Notes: a model not told the origin generated them from the sequence alone. A stretch of 64,000 nt of DNA from Aspidapion aeneum (GCA_963576565.1 OY755044.1:46209134-46273133), one strand, 5' to 3'. Counted from the first letter of the stretch, positions 43,687 through 54,979 are shown. Numbers and translations: made by a program.

Positions 43687-44180
43687 AAAAATTACAAAAA
43701 AAATAAATTTTTAAATGTTTTTTAATACTAATTTCTTTTTTCAAAATTCTAAAATTCAGTTTTCGATTTTTGTTGAATTTTATTTATTTTTGTTTTTCCT
43801 ATTCTATTATTAACCTAGTTGATCGCAATTGATCTTGCCCTAAATCTATTGATCCCAATTAATCTTGCCTAAATATAGTGATCCCAATTGATCTTGCCTA
43901 AAATTAATTGATTGCAATTAATCACGCCCTAAAATTATCTCTACCGAAATCTTACACGATCTAGGAAGAGGCGAAAAGAAAAATTTGGCACTTACGATTT
44001 TTGTGGTCTTCTTGCGTCGTGGTTGCTTTATCTCTGTGGCCCAAATTAATCCTTCCCCGATTCACCAACACAGGACTGCGACTTGTCACTGTTAAAGTTA
44101 TTCTTTTTGCGTTTTAAAGAGTTGAAACTCACGAACCGATTAAAGTTTTTGTTTTTTAACCGATACTAAACGCATCCGCA
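43687..44180 (-). other. 5' untranslated region of the errantivirus-like element
   Basis: About 0.5 kb between PBS and gag with no long frame. It contains the four-unit tandem repeat at 43,819-43,939. In Drosophila gypsy the same position carries the su(Hw) insulator; no match to that site is claimed here. Confidence 0.7.
43819..43939. repeat. Four tandem 30-bp repeats in the 5' UTR
   Basis: Units share TTGAT(C/T)(C/G)CAATT(G/A)ATC(T/A)(T/C)GCC(C)TAAA, starting at about 43,819, 43,849, 43,879 and 43,909. Each unit has a palindromic core, CAATTGATC or CAATTAATC. They are diverged, so the array is not recent, and could be a set of protein-binding sites. Confidence 0.8.
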
Positions 44181-44191
44181 CGACTGCGCCA
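44181..44191 (-). promoter_or_regulatory. Primer-binding site, tRNA-Ser type
   Basis: On the minus strand TGGCGCAGTCG, whose first T is the last LTR base. This is the PBS shared by gypsy, 17.6, 297 and related errantiviruses, which use tRNA-Ser. Confidence 0.85.
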
Positions 44192-44424
44192 GTTAAGTAT
44201 TAACTTTAGAGTTAATTGTTTTTAAAAAATTTTATTTTGCGTAAATTTATAACAACTTTAAAGTAACATTAGTGCGATCTTAAGTCTACAGAAGCTTTGC
44301 TGGGAATAGTTTAATTTTCTCCTAACAATTCATATAATAGTAAAAAAGTGCAAAGTTAGCAAACACGTGTGGTTATAACAATGCTTATCTAATATAATAA
44401 AAATAATATTATGTGAATATAACT
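44191..44424 (-). repeat. 5' LTR of the errantivirus-like element
   Basis: 234 bp, near-identical to 38,052-38,287. On the minus strand it carries promoter and polyadenylation functions; no clear TATA box was assigned. Confidence 0.9.
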
Positions 44425-44428
44425 CGCG
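44425..44428. repeat. CGCG target-site duplication (right)
   Basis: Second copy of the 4-bp duplication; followed by the resumed LINE sequence TAACA. Confidence 0.88.
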
Positions 44429-44513
44429 TAACAAAAAAATTCAAAACAAAACTAATTATAGATTTTGACCCTTTTATAGTTCTTCTATCCTTTTTATGTA
44501 TGTATGATTGATA

Positions 44514-44580
44514 TTAGTTTTCTACTAGAACGGTATCATATGCTTTTTCTAGGTCCACAAAGGTAACATAACTTCTCACT
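44514..44580 (-). pseudogene. Short LINE RT fragment
   Basis: The minus strand reads S-Y-V-T-F-V-D-L-E-K-A-Y-D-T-V, the catalytic motif A region of the same RTE-like LINE family as 34.4-35.8 kb. Confidence 0.65.
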
Positions 44581-44589
44581 AAAACCTCA

Positions 44590-45245
44590 ATCTTGCAAAT
44601 CCGCGGGATTATGGCCATTAATCCCGCGGATCCGCGAAATTGCGGGACTGCAAAAAATAGTAATATTCTTTGTACTACTAAATATGGTAATAAAAGTTTA
44701 TGCAAAAAAAAACAGAGTATAGTAGCAAGAAAATATTTATCGCATATAGATACATTACAAAATACAATAGTCGGAATAGCTTAAAAGCTACCTTTTACAT
44801 TGATTTTGAAAATATTTCCGGAGGAAAAATAACATATCTAATGGGTGTTCTTTTAATCATCTTATTATTCCACATATTATAACTTACACCTAAAACGCAG
44901 GCTAAGCTTCAATACTTGTCGAAGGAGTCGACAGTTATACGCAGCTTCCAAGTATATGCTCCCATTCCCTCCGCATTCAAAAAGGATCAATTCATGTTTA
45001 AGTAGCTGGTCAAGTGATGCTCGGGATCGGGCTGGTACAGCCATAGGAGAAGACTCTGATACTGATACTCATGCAGTACGAAGGCTTCGATCCAATTCCT
45101 CTTCTAAATTTGAAGGTTCGCGTCTTGTTATCAAATGAGATAAAGGTGCATTATCCTCTTATATCGAGTGCTGGAAATCCCGCGGATCCCGCACAGATAA
45201 ACGTTGATCCCACGAAATTCTTGCGGGATCCCGCATTTGTGATTC
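44590..45245. repeat. Element bounded by CGCGGGATT-type palindromes
   Basis: At 44,597-44,640 AATCCGCGGGATTA faces TAATCCCGCGGAT around TGGCCAT, a near-perfect hairpin. At 45,168-45,235 related words recur (AATCCCGCGGATCCCGC, GCGGGATCCCGC). The 500-bp core has no long frame. It may be another inverted-end transposon; no target duplication found. Confidence 0.5.
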
Positions 45246-46069
45246 CCTAGTGTTTACCATACATAGGTATTAGTTAGGTACATATTATGGCGTAGCATCA
45301 TAAGTCATCTTTTTATTTTCTAAGAACCTTCCTTAACACACCATAGCCGACAAAAAACGCTTAAAAATATGAATGTTTACAAAAGCAATTTTGTCAACTA
45401 ATTTCCGTCAAAGTGCGTTCATAATTGGCCCTTTTGAGATGCTTATACAAAGAATCAATAAACATTGTACACATTTTTAAAATATAAAAGTACAGAAACT
45501 AAAATAAGATATTGTATTGTTACGAATTGTACAGCACAAAAGCTAAAGGCTGGCAATCGATCTCGATCTTCTTTTATAGCGCCAAGAAACGTGTCATAAT
45601 GGTGAGTCAGTAATGTTAGTAATATAAGGTTTAGTATAAGGCGAAAATTCGAAAAAGTCTTGAAAAATTACTTACCCATCAAACTAATAGGTAATTAAAA
45701 ATTTTGTTATTGTAATAAAACTTAATAATAATAAAAAACACAAAAACACATTAGTACCTTTGAAATAAAAATATATTTTTTTTCAGTTCAATGAGACGAT
45801 TTTACTTCAAATGTTTTTAAGAAAAATGCAATTGTTTTTAAACGTTGCACACAGTTTTCGCTTTCACTACTTTGCCACTGAGATACTGTTATAGTCAGCC
45901 AAAAAAAATCAAGCCTTAAAAAAAACTAATCGGGCTAATTCCGCTGAAATATGAAAACAGGCGGTGGCTTCTTGAATTATTTTATATTTTGTACATAAAT
46001 ATAAATAAATTCAACGTGAAAAATAAACCGTTTTTTTACTTTATTTTTCTAAATATTCGATAAAACATA
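45246..46069. other. No gene seen
   Basis: AT-rich DNA without recognisable features. Confidence 0.4.
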
Positions 46070-46071
46070 TA

Positions 46072-46918
46072 CCGTAGAGTGGGGTTACTTTGCCTTAAGG
46101 GGTAACTTTGCCAAGCAATGCGTCTATTTTCAAATATATTTTTTTGAGCTTGACTTGCCTCAGTTTATGAATTTTGAAAACCAAGAGAATATCGAAAATA
46201 GTGATAGCACCCAAAACAGCGACAATGAAGAACCCATCAATAAAGGAGATTTCGTGATTGTGGTTTTTAAAACTCTAAAAAGTACTGTTCATTTTATTCA
46301 TTAAAATTCTTAGAAAGGATGAAGACGATTTTTTTGAGGTAAAATTCTTACGAAGGAGAAAAACAGCATTCACATTTCCTGACGAAGATCATATATCTCA
46401 CGTTCGCAAAAAAGAAATCATCAAAGTTTTGCAGCCACCAACCTTCTTCCTCGAGAGATTTATTGTATTTCAAAGATGATTTGACAAATTTTAAATTTAA
46501 CTAGGATGGATTCTGTAATAATATTACTAGTGATTCGATACATTACCAAAGTTTTAAGCCAAAAAAGATTGTTGTTTTAGTTAGAGTTATGTTTTAAGTT
46601 GATTTTGAATTTTTGTATCTAAAATAAAGGTCTTTTCAAAACACTCTATACCTAACTTTTTTATTTTTCAAGATATTTTTGTGATTCTTGCACGAAAATG
46701 TTGGAAGTTTTAGGTTGAAGCAATATTTGACCTAAAGTAGTCTAACTTTGCCTTTTCTAGTCAGTTATATGACATGGCAACTTTTAATATATGTAATAAC
46801 TGATTATAGAAAATATGCCTAAATTTGACATATATTATTCATAAGGCACTACAGCTAAAGGATTTCATGTTATTAATGAAAAACCCCCAAAAGCTGGCAA
46901 AGTCACCCCACTCTACGT
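46072..46918 (+). mobile_element. Pogo-like DNA transposon, decayed
   Basis: Inverted ends CGTAGAGTGGGGTTACTTTG and CGTAGAGTGGGGTGACTTTG (right end read in reverse), each one base in from a flanking TA (46,070-46,071 and 46,919-46,920), the duplication made by Tc1/mariner-pogo elements. At 847 bp it is internally deleted. Remnant coding sequence lies in the left half. Confidence 0.8.
46160..46490 (+). pseudogene. Remnant of pogo-type transposase C-terminus
   Basis: Reads N-S-D-N-E-E-P-I, K-G-D-F-V-I-V, then stops near 46,300, then (another frame) D-D-F-F-E-V-K-F-L-R-R-R and F-P-D-E-D-H-I. This resembles the tail after the DDE domain in insect pogo/jerky-like transposases (pattern recognition only). 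The catalytic domain is absent. Confidence 0.55.
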
Positions 46919-46920
46919 TA

Positions 46921-48462
46921 CTGCTTTCTGTAAAAACTAAACTGTTAAGTCAATTTGAAACAAATTGACTAATTTGCAGATTCCACCTTTTTCTATAGTA
47001 ATAGTTGAAGAATGAATAATGAATTTTAACCAAGCAACGCATAAGCATAAATGAAACACACCAAGGAACGCGAAAAAAGCAGGCAATGCCTCCTTGTTCT
47101 ATCTCTCTCATTCTGACAGCGCCAGCGCTAGCGAGCTGCAGAATAAAACGTCTTTCGTGAATCGAAAAAGGTACAGCCTTTAATATCCCATTAGCGATAA
47201 TAGAAAAAATCATTCGAAAATCATGCCAACTTTAGCACATATTAGAAAAACTTTATATGCTATCAAATACGTTAGAACATGAATATGGGGTATACCCGTG
47301 CATTCTGACACGCGATGCTTGACGCCAGAACCCCTATTTAATTCTTAATGTTCCTTTTTCGGATAGACAGCATATCGGTTACAGCGCATCCGTCAGTTTT
47401 GGTGGTTTTAGCACATACTCCGTTACGTCACTACATTATTTGTCAATTGTCAAATTTTTATGTTTATGTCTATTATTTTTTTCTAAAAACTAGTGGTGAA
47501 AATTTATCAAATTGTGGATTAATTTTGTAGTTTTTTTAAAACTAATTGTGCAGATTTATTGTGGACACCATAAAGAGTGTTTAGTGGCATCTATAAACCA
47601 CTCCTAACTTTATTAACAAATTATAAAGAAGAATACACGTAGTTACCTATGGAATGTCACTCCCTTACTTCTTCCGGATATTTTTTCACAAACCGCACAT
47701 GTTTTACGTAAATTATTTCCCATTTTTCATAGACAAAAACATAATTTTACACGAAAAACGCATAACACCGCAAAATTTCAATATGGCCTCCACGCACATA
47801 GCAGCTGTGTGTCTACATGACAAAACACATGCATGCGCACTTGAAAATTCACATCCACGAATTTAAATTTGCCGTTGTTTTCAAAGCCAGCTATGAGCGC
47901 TTCACTTTTCAATTCTCTGAACATGTATTTATGCTATAACGTATTTGTATGCAATTAGAAGAAGTACGCAATCTTAAGAATAAGAATAATTAATAAATAA
48001 ATGCTTATTATGAATATATTTGTTGAATATGTGATAATATGTAAAAAAATGTTTTCAATTTTATTATGGGTTAAGTAAATTCGTCACCTCAACTTAACTT
48101 AAAAAAAGCGGCATCCTTTCGAAGGCGTAATCCGTGCATAAAAATAAGACAAAAAGTATTAATATTGGTCCGAAAATGCTTCCTCAGGGAGCTACGCCCT
48201 GTTACACCTTAAAGACGAATTCAACCACGTGTGTATCGTAATCTAAAAACGTAATACATAATAATTTTTATCAATCAACATACTCATAATCAGAAAATGT
48301 TCAAAGTTTCTCTTAAACGGTATGCTTTATCGGATTGATGTGAAAAGGAGTATCTTTTTAACGTAAAAAACTGTAGAATTTTATAATCTTTAAATGAAAT
48401 GGTAAAGTAAAAGAATTATTGATGTTTTTATACGTTTTTACTGCACACTTTGATCATATACC

Positions 48463-48465
<3 letters not shown>
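46921..48465. other. No supported gene
   Basis: Only short frames without motifs. A small palindrome GTCAATTTG/CAAATTGAC lies near 46,950-46,970. Nothing else recognised. Confidence 0.4.

Positions 48466-48536
<71 letters not shown>
48466..48536. repeat. (TA)n microsatellite
   Basis: About 35 TA units. Confidence 0.95.
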
Positions 48537-48537
<1 letters not shown>

Positions 48538-49614
48538 TTCATCCACTCATGATTTTTCAAGTAAAAAATTGAATTGTCCAGGATACCAGGATATTGAATA
48601 AAACCAGTAAAACAAATTACTATACGTCTCCAAATTTTTCTAAATACTTGGTATATAAATCTACAAAAATTTATTTTACCAAAAGTTGCTAAAAACGCTC
48701 AATACTTTTATTAAAATTTTAATATCACAATGTTTTCCAGGCGAAAAATGGTTTAGGTATAAATTATAGGCTTTAAAATATAATTTCAGAACAAAATTCG
48801 AAAATTTGAATTGTTATGGAATTTAGTTAGGGCATTTAGGACGCGTGTTTTACCCTACCGGACTCTAAAACGTATTTTTATTAGAAAAGTAAAAGTAGTA
48901 AACCAATAAATTCATAAATTTTCGAACAAGGAGCCTGAAAAAGTAAATAGTAAGCTATTACAAATAGGAAAATAAAGGGCCTTTAAAAATTGGTACGATA
49001 GGTAATAGATATTTTTTTTAACCGCGACCGAAAAAACTTTCCATTTTCTACAGTGACCGATAAAGAATCAAGAGATCGGAAATCCTTTTAGTTTTAAACC
49101 AACCGGAAAACAGGCACTTTCCGTACAATTTTTTATATGGAAAGTGTCACTTTACAGGCAGGTTCTTTCTAAAAGTTTTCCGATCATAATGGACACCGGT
49201 AAAGAATCAAGGGATCTGAAATAGGTATTTACTTTACTAGACCGAAAACATAAACTTTACAGGTGAACCCGACAAATTTACAGAGACCTGTAAAACTGAG
49301 GATACCTCTAAGGCCAGTTTGCAGTCGTGTATCATAGATATTTTTTTCAAATCGAGATAAAACTTTAACAGTTTTTTAAACCAACATAAAACACTACAAG
49401 CATAATACTATACATGTAAATAATAAGGTACTTACTCAAAAGCTAGTAATTTAGAACTATAAGAAAACCAATATTTTATGTTGGCCATGTTTCACGTTGG
49501 AGTTAGTTTTCAATGTTTTCACTTTATAACGCCTGATCCACAGTTTCACTTCTTACCGCTCACTTCTATTTCCCTTTGTTTCTAATAGAAAGAGATAAAG
49601 ATACCATTTATATC
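48537..49614. other. No gene seen
   Basis: AT-rich. Segments at about 49,020-49,090 and 49,150-49,230 share ACCG(A/G)TAAAGAATCAA and may be a small diverged duplication. Confidence 0.4.
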
Positions 49615-49891
49615 CAGTGGCGGATCCATAGAGAGGGGCACTAGGGGCACTTGCCCCCCCCCCCCCGAGAATTTTTCGAATATACAAAAAATGAGTCAAA
49701 AGTAATGTTTTTGCTAATAAAAATTCAAAATTTTTGCCTGCGGCGCATGAAAGTGTCTGTTGTTATTATCATCGAAATTCTACTGACTAATTCAATAAAA
49801 TGCTGCTTAAAAAAATATATACCGTTTTCTACCAACAGAGAATGTCACCTAAATTGCCCCCCTCCGAGAAGCACCTCTGGATCCGCCCTTG
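49615..49891. mobile_element. hAT-type MITE, CAGTGGCG family
   Basis: Begins CAGTGGCGGATCC and ends GGATCCGCCCTTG. Flanked by TTTATATC and TTTACATC (7 of 8 bases match), fitting hAT 8-bp duplications. Includes a C-rich tract and AGGGGCACT words. The overlapping 101-residue frame is not supported. Confidence 0.72.
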
Positions 49892-50550
49892 TTTACATCT
49901 CTCTCGCTTTTTCAGGTGTAACTAAGATTATTTTGTTCAATCTGTCGCTGTTTTGATACGCGCTCTTTCGATATGCGCTGTTTCTATACAGAGCCTTTAA
50001 AAACATATGGTTTGTTTACATACAAAAAGCCATCCTATTGTATTTCAAAAAAATCCTTCTTATGAAAGAAATTTATTCATTGCAGTTGTAGCTAAAGGAT
50101 ATCCCGTAACGCGACTCGGGACACCCCCGACCCCCCTGTAACGCTGCATAACTCGACGAAATGCCATAAAGATATGGAAGACCTTGTATTTTAGTGGATA
50201 TACAATACTTTTATTTAAGTATACTTATATGCGTTCATTTATCTATTTTTTAAACTACTTTTTTTAGATTTTTTAGGCTTTAATTTGGTTCCCTAGGGTA
50301 TTACACTCAAGGTTTTTCTAATGTGTTTTTTCTAGAAAATGCGTTACGAAGAGGGGGTCCAAAAGTTATGAATGCTTCCTAGGTAGTCGCTGAAATAAAA
50401 AAAATTATTTTTTCTCAAAATTTGTAAAACCATTGTTGTTACGTAGAACATATGCGTAGTAAACTAGTAAGGCCCGTATGAATTTGAGGCAAAATTTGTT
50501 AGCCTTGCTACGAGGTCGAACGAGCATACGGACATGTATGTGCCTTGAAG
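49892..50550. other. No gene seen
   Basis: Contains a few GCGCTGTTT words like the FB-2 units near 49,940-49,995; otherwise unremarkable. Confidence 0.4.
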
Positions 50551-50686
50551 CAGTGGCGCACCCAGGAACATCTCTTGGGGGGGCCGAATTTTAAGCTATT
50601 TTTTGTGTTTTTTCATGAAATATGTGGAAAATATGTAAAAAAATCGAAGGCTTAGGGGGGCACCCCCCCCCCTGGGTGCGCCCATG
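50551..50686. mobile_element. hAT-type MITE, CAGTGGCG family, short
   Basis: CAGTGGCGCACCCAGG faces CCTGGGTGCGCCCATG; flanked by CTTGAAG on both sides (50,544-50,550 and 50,687-50,693). Confidence 0.75.
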
Positions 50687-50769
50687 CTTGAAGGCCTGCC
50701 TCCCAACATCAATCAGTTGAGACGCGCATAATTTGCGTCGATGTTTTGCTGAAAATCTCAATTACTCAA

Positions 50770-51067
50770 TTACAAATTAAAAATACACAAAAAGGAAACT
50801 TTAGCGAGTTCGCAATTTTCGGGTAGCCGCATCATTAAATCTAAAATACTAATCGAACGCGCTTTGTACTCGTTTAACTTCACCACGATAGATGGCGACA
50901 CATTGCAGCAGAAAACACATTGTTGTAGATTTTTATTGATTATTGCTTCGGGGAAGTCCCGAATTCCGTCTCGTATTGTTTTACTTGTATTTTGTATTGC
51001 AAGCAATAAGTAGTGGTTTTTGAGTTGTATGCGTGATTCTCCGTACTGTTAATTTCATTGTGTGATA
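50770..51067. other. No supported gene
   Basis: Two minus-strand frames of 73-78 residues cross this interval but show no motif. Confidence 0.35.
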
Positions 51068-51160
51068 TGGCTCCAAGAAAAAAAGAAAAAGTACTTTGTG
51101 GCGTTACTTCGAAAAATGCAAAAATAAACCAGAATTCCCCCACCCGAATATCGATGTTCA
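51068..51160 (+). pseudogene. Possible BED-finger fragment
   Basis: A frame offset from the ATG at 51,068 reads K-K-R-K-S-T-L-W-R-Y-F-E-K, the start of many BED zinc fingers of hAT-derived proteins, but no cysteine pair follows. The alternative frame from the ATG is basic and short. Treated as a fragment with low confidence. Confidence 0.25.
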
Positions 51161-51262
51161 AATATCGATATTTTGAATACGATATATCGTAATTATCGGT
51201 GGCAGGCCGTCGGTGTCCACATCGATGTCGAACATCGATGTTTTCTTTCGATGTCCCATCCC
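51150..51262. promoter_or_regulatory. Cluster of ATCGAT motifs
   Basis: At least four ATCGAT cores lie within about 110 bp, including TATCGATA (the Drosophila DRE consensus), with ACATCGATGT repeats and further half-sites. They could bind DREF- or BEAF-type proteins or be a decayed repeat. Confidence 0.4.
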
Positions 51263-51335
51263 TACCACAAAGGCTTTATAGTTTCTGTTGAATTAGACTG
51301 AATAGACCGGTTTATAGATCTTACATAAATTATAT

Positions 51336-51891
51336 GTCAAATTTTTACGTCAGTGGTGCATGGTGGTCCAGCTGATTTTACTACCAAAAAATTAGGAAGG
51401 ATATCTCTTTAATGAACAATTAATATTTTTGGTATTTTTGGGAAACCAAAGCCATTTTCCAATTTTTTTTTTGGTATAGTAGTATAAAATAATATTTCTT
51501 AAGCGTATCGTCGTTATTGTCTTTTTGCTTAATTTTTTTTACACAAAACTTTAAATACAAGTCAAACTGAGCGTGATCGTTTAGTATCAAAGGTAAACCC
51601 AGGACTTGGGAACGAAAGAAATGGGTGTAGGTTAGCGGATTACTTTTGATGCTGAAATGAATACATTAATTTCTTAGAATTTTAATTTTTCTATAAAGAA
51701 AAATGAAGCGGATAAAAAAAAATAGCGACTTTACGTCTCAAAAATATTATTTTATAAGGATTCACCAAAAAAAACAGTTGGAAAATTGCCTTGGTTTTCA
51801 AAAAAATCCAAAAATATTAGTGGTTCATTAAAGTCTATCTAAATTTCGTTTACGAAAATCAGCTGGACCACCAGTGACGTAAAAATTTGAC
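51336..51891. mobile_element. Long-TIR MITE of about 556 bp
   Basis: GTCAAATTTTTACGTCA...GGTGGTCCAGCTGATTTT at the left is repeated in inverse at the right, and pairing continues through AATATTTTTGG and the (A)AACCAA(A/G)GC block, giving arms of about 150 bp. No coding capacity. Confidence 0.8.
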
Positions 51892-51935
51892 CTATACAGG
51901 GTGTCCCAACTAACAGGTTACAGACGTGTTTTTGG

Positions 51936-52186
51936 GTATTTTTCGTGCGAATTTAGATAAACGCTCGGACACGGTGATTTTCTTTGCCAGGGGGACACTT
52001 TCTGACTATCTTGAAATTTTTGTATAGCACGCACCATCTTCGAGGGGTATACTTTACCCCTATATTTTGAATAGGGAAAGTGGGTCTAGTGATACCTTGT
52101 TTTGAAAGCCTCTCTCTCAAAAAGTGTCCCCCTCGCAAACAAAATCGACGTGTCCAAGCGTTTTTCTAAATTCGCACGAAAAATAC
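51936..52186. mobile_element. MITE with about 70-bp TIRs
   Basis: GTATTTTTCGTGCGAATTTA at the left pairs with TAAATTCGCACGAAAAATAC at the right; the arms continue through AAACGCT(C/T)GGACAC and GGGGGACACTTT. Sequence related to its right arm (CCCTCGCAAACAAAATCG) occurs near 1,057. Confidence 0.8.
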
Positions 52187-52224
52187 TAGTAGCACCATCT
52201 AATGGTAAAAACACTAGGTAATAG

Positions 52225-52268
52225 TACACAGTGGTAGCACGGATCACCTAACAAAAGGTGATCCGTGG
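52225..52268. repeat. CACGGATCACCT hairpin
   Basis: CACGGATCACCT and AGGTGATCCGTG are separated by about six bases. The same word occurs at about 37,305 and in tandem near 61,994-62,035. Confidence 0.6.
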
Positions 52269-52486
52269 TGGTAGTATCCATGCCTTAATTTCACTTTATT
52301 CTTCCCACACAGAAATCGATTGGTTGAGACCTTGGCTTGGTGTTCTTTCATTTTCTGATCTGAAAAAGACAAAGACATGATCATATTATTATACCTCGAT
52401 ATGCATAGCGAAACTTGGGTACCGTGGGACCGTATCGGAATAGTTCTGATGTTTGCCCACAGATGGCTTATGTTCAGGAGTTATAG

Positions 52487-52835
52487 TAGGGTCACTGCAT
52501 CCTGGAAGCCTGGTGTCTTCACTCCTGTAGTAGTAAATGTTCTCTTAAATTCACGGTTACCATTGGTCAATATCAGTTATATGACTTAAATTTGATAATA
52601 TTGACATTTTTGGTGAATATTTTCAATAATAAATCTCACTTCAAAGTTCTCCTATTGCAAAGCAGGAGAGCCGGTTATGTCAAATGTTCTCTTGAAAATG
52701 ATCCTTTCCGCGTCAGTTTAAAGTCATACACTATAAACTGACCAATGGTAACGGTGAATTGAAGAGAAAATTTAATCCCAAGGGAAGCATTTACAGAATA
52801 AACCCCTGGGAGACGCCAGACTTGCAGTGACCCTA
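52487..52835. mobile_element. hAT-type MITE, TAGGGTCACTGCA ends
   Basis: Perfect 13-bp ends TAGGGTCACTGCA in inverted orientation, flanked by an exact 8-bp duplication AGTTATAG (52,479-52,486 and 52,836-52,843). Further inverted blocks (ACGGTTACCATTGGTCA) pair inside. Confidence 0.85.
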
Positions 52836-53081
52836 AGTTATAGACTTTTTCGCAATTAAGTGGCCCTATTTACAAAGATTTATTGTCCAATTACTAACGG
52901 TAAAAATGTTTTTTATCAATTGCTTAATATCTAATTAAATCTATACCTATATCAATATTTTAACTAAATCCATATTATATTTCTTAATATACCTAGGAAT
53001 ATCTGAATTAAAATTTAATCTCCAGGTTACAAAGACCTTTTTTTGTAATTTTTAATTTATAATATGTATTATATTATAAAC

Positions 53082-53264
53082 CAGTGGCGTATATAAGGGG
53101 GGGCCTCCCCACCCCCCCGAAGGTAAGATTTCCTTAGATATTTTCCACATATTTCATGAATACCTACAACCATAAAATAGCACAAAATACTGCCTCATGG
53201 GGTCTCGTCCCCCCCACAAAACTGTCTTGGGCTCACCCCGAAACTTTTTCTATATACGCCACTG
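53082..53264. mobile_element. hAT-type MITE, CAGTGGCG family, 183 bp
   Basis: CAGTGGCGTATATA faces TATATACGCCACTG; exact 8-bp duplication TTATAAAC at 53,074-53,081 and 53,265-53,272. Confidence 0.85.
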
Positions 53265-53292
53265 TTATAAACCTTTATTTATATTAATTACT

Positions 53293-53410
53293 GGTATACG
53301 GTATGAGCTTTATTACAGTAACCAGTGGGGAATATTGCCATGAAGAGGTCCTAGACCCAGTCGTGGTAACAACACAAGTGCTGTAATGAGCCTTACCGTA
53401 CGAGTGATAT
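53293..53410. repeat. Imperfect inverted repeat
   Basis: ATACGGTATGAGCTTTATTACAG and, in reverse, CTGTAATGAGCC/TTACCGTACG pair; GTAACCAGTGG pairs with TCGTGGTAAC inside. Probably the end of a longer element. Confidence 0.5.
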
Positions 53411-53640
53411 GGTTAAAGAAGGTATTATTTTCGACAAAAAAAATGGAGATAACGTTGAAAATGTGTTATTTGGGTGTAGTCTGTAGGTATCCGTTACACG
53501 ATAACTCCTAAACGGCTAACCCGATTTTTAGGAAATGTTCATGAAAAAAACAATGACAGTTTTTTACAGTTTAAAAATTGAAAATATGGTTACTTTTTAA
53601 CGAAGCATCGCATCAATATACGGTTTTTGGAATATGGTAG
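53411..53640 (+). repeat. Dispersed repeat R2, copy 1
   Basis: Shares AAGGTATTA(T)TTTCGAC, AAAATGTGTTATTTGGGTGTA, ACACGATA(A/G)CTCCTAAAC and CGGTTTTTGGAATAT-type words, in order, with 54,980-55,340 and 61,070-61,245. Non-coding. Confidence 0.65.
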
Positions 53641-54979
53641 ACCATATTTTTTTCAATAAATTGTTATGTTATTACCAAAAATGTCGTAGAAGCTTTCGTT
53701 TCTGAGATATTTACAAAAAACTCTTTTATGGGCTGATATAGCGTTGAGCGTGCTAACGGGCTAGCAAGGTTTCAGAATCATCGTGGATTCATTTATTTTT
53801 TATGTATTTCATCAAATGGTTTTAGTTTTTTACGACATATTATGCAGTGACCTTACACAAAAATTAACACTGAGTCACTGTCACTGACTGAATAAAAAAT
53901 TATATGCCAATATTGAACTAGTAGGGTAATGAGCTCATTACGCCACTAGTGCTATATTACAACTTGTTACGTAAAGCTGAAGGCACAATAAAAAAAAGTG
54001 AGTGTGAGTGTCATGTCTCCCATATTTTGCCTTCAATTTCTAAAAAACCCCACATTGCTTGATAACACCCTTACTCAAGCATATGATAACACCAATAATT
54101 TTATTCATAAACAAATATATAAATTATAAGTGTTGTAAACAACCTTGCTTGACTTGACTACGAGATTAATGCAAGATTTGAGCAACTGCTGAAAAATAGT
54201 TTTTGTCTTGTTTTCAATAATAATTTTTGCTTGAGAAATATAAATTTGACTAAAAAAGTATGCTTGGTTGACTTATTTTTTAGCCATCCATAGCTAGAAA
54301 GGCTATTGGGGTAGTAAAAAAAAACTTTTTTATTTTAACTCAAAATAAGTTTGGTTTAAAACAGACCTAACCACCAAAATTTTTGTTGCCGTCTGTCTGT
54401 CTCGGACACGATAACTCAAAAATCAATAAATTTATTTCAACTACTCAACTGCCAACGTTCCCATTTTGAGAACCCTCATTATAAAAAATAGTTTCAGATG
54501 AAAATATGCATAGGTTTTACCTTTCTAGCCCACGTAGCAATAGCTAGAGCATATACATAATATTCCAATACCCACGGTAACTGCCCATTTATGATGCAAA
54601 CATGAGGGCCTTGGGGCCTTTAAACAAAAAAGACCTGATTGGTTGCTTTCAAAGACATATGCATATTATTTCCATATACTACATATTATTGCAATACCTA
54701 CGGTACCTTACGATGCAGAATGCAAACATATTTGAAATCGCAATATCAATGGGTATAAGTCTAACCTTTTTGCGGCCCTTAAGATAAAATGTCCTGATTG
54801 GTTATACTTTTACGTATGAATATTATTTTATTCTTGTATTCGTTACGTCAAATCATCGCCGTACAGTTGACAAAAACTCTATCTATGTAAATTTGGTATC
54901 TGTGCATTTTTCGTACCTTTATTTTTGAATGTTTGCATCAAACGCCCACCATTGTGTAAATAGGTAACAGGGAGTGTTG
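53641..54979. other. No gene; partial internal duplication
   Basis: 54,290-54,420 contains GTCTGTCTGTCT and CACGATAACTC, related to R2. 54,500-54,620 and 54,650-54,800 are diverged copies of each other (TACGGTA, ATGATGCA/CGATGCAGA, GACCTGATTGGTT/GTCCTGATTGGTT). Confidence 0.45.

Larger units (their letters stand above)
38052..44424 (-). mobile_element. Errantivirus-like (gypsy-group) endogenous element, defective
   Basis: A 6.4-kb element on the minus strand with LTRs of about 235 bp that begin AGTTA and end TAACT, a CGCG duplication, a tRNA-Ser-type PBS next to the right LTR and a polypurine tract next to the left one. Order on the minus strand: 5' UTR with tandem repeats, gag, protease, RT, remnant integrase, env. 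Env and the PBS type place it with insect errantiviruses. Gag is open, but the protease is broken, RNase H and most of integrase are gone, and env has stops and frame changes, so it cannot replicate alone. Confidence 0.93.

Noticed and set aside
48419..48601. 60-residue frame with repeated Ile-Tyr
   Set aside because: Translation of the (TA)n microsatellite.
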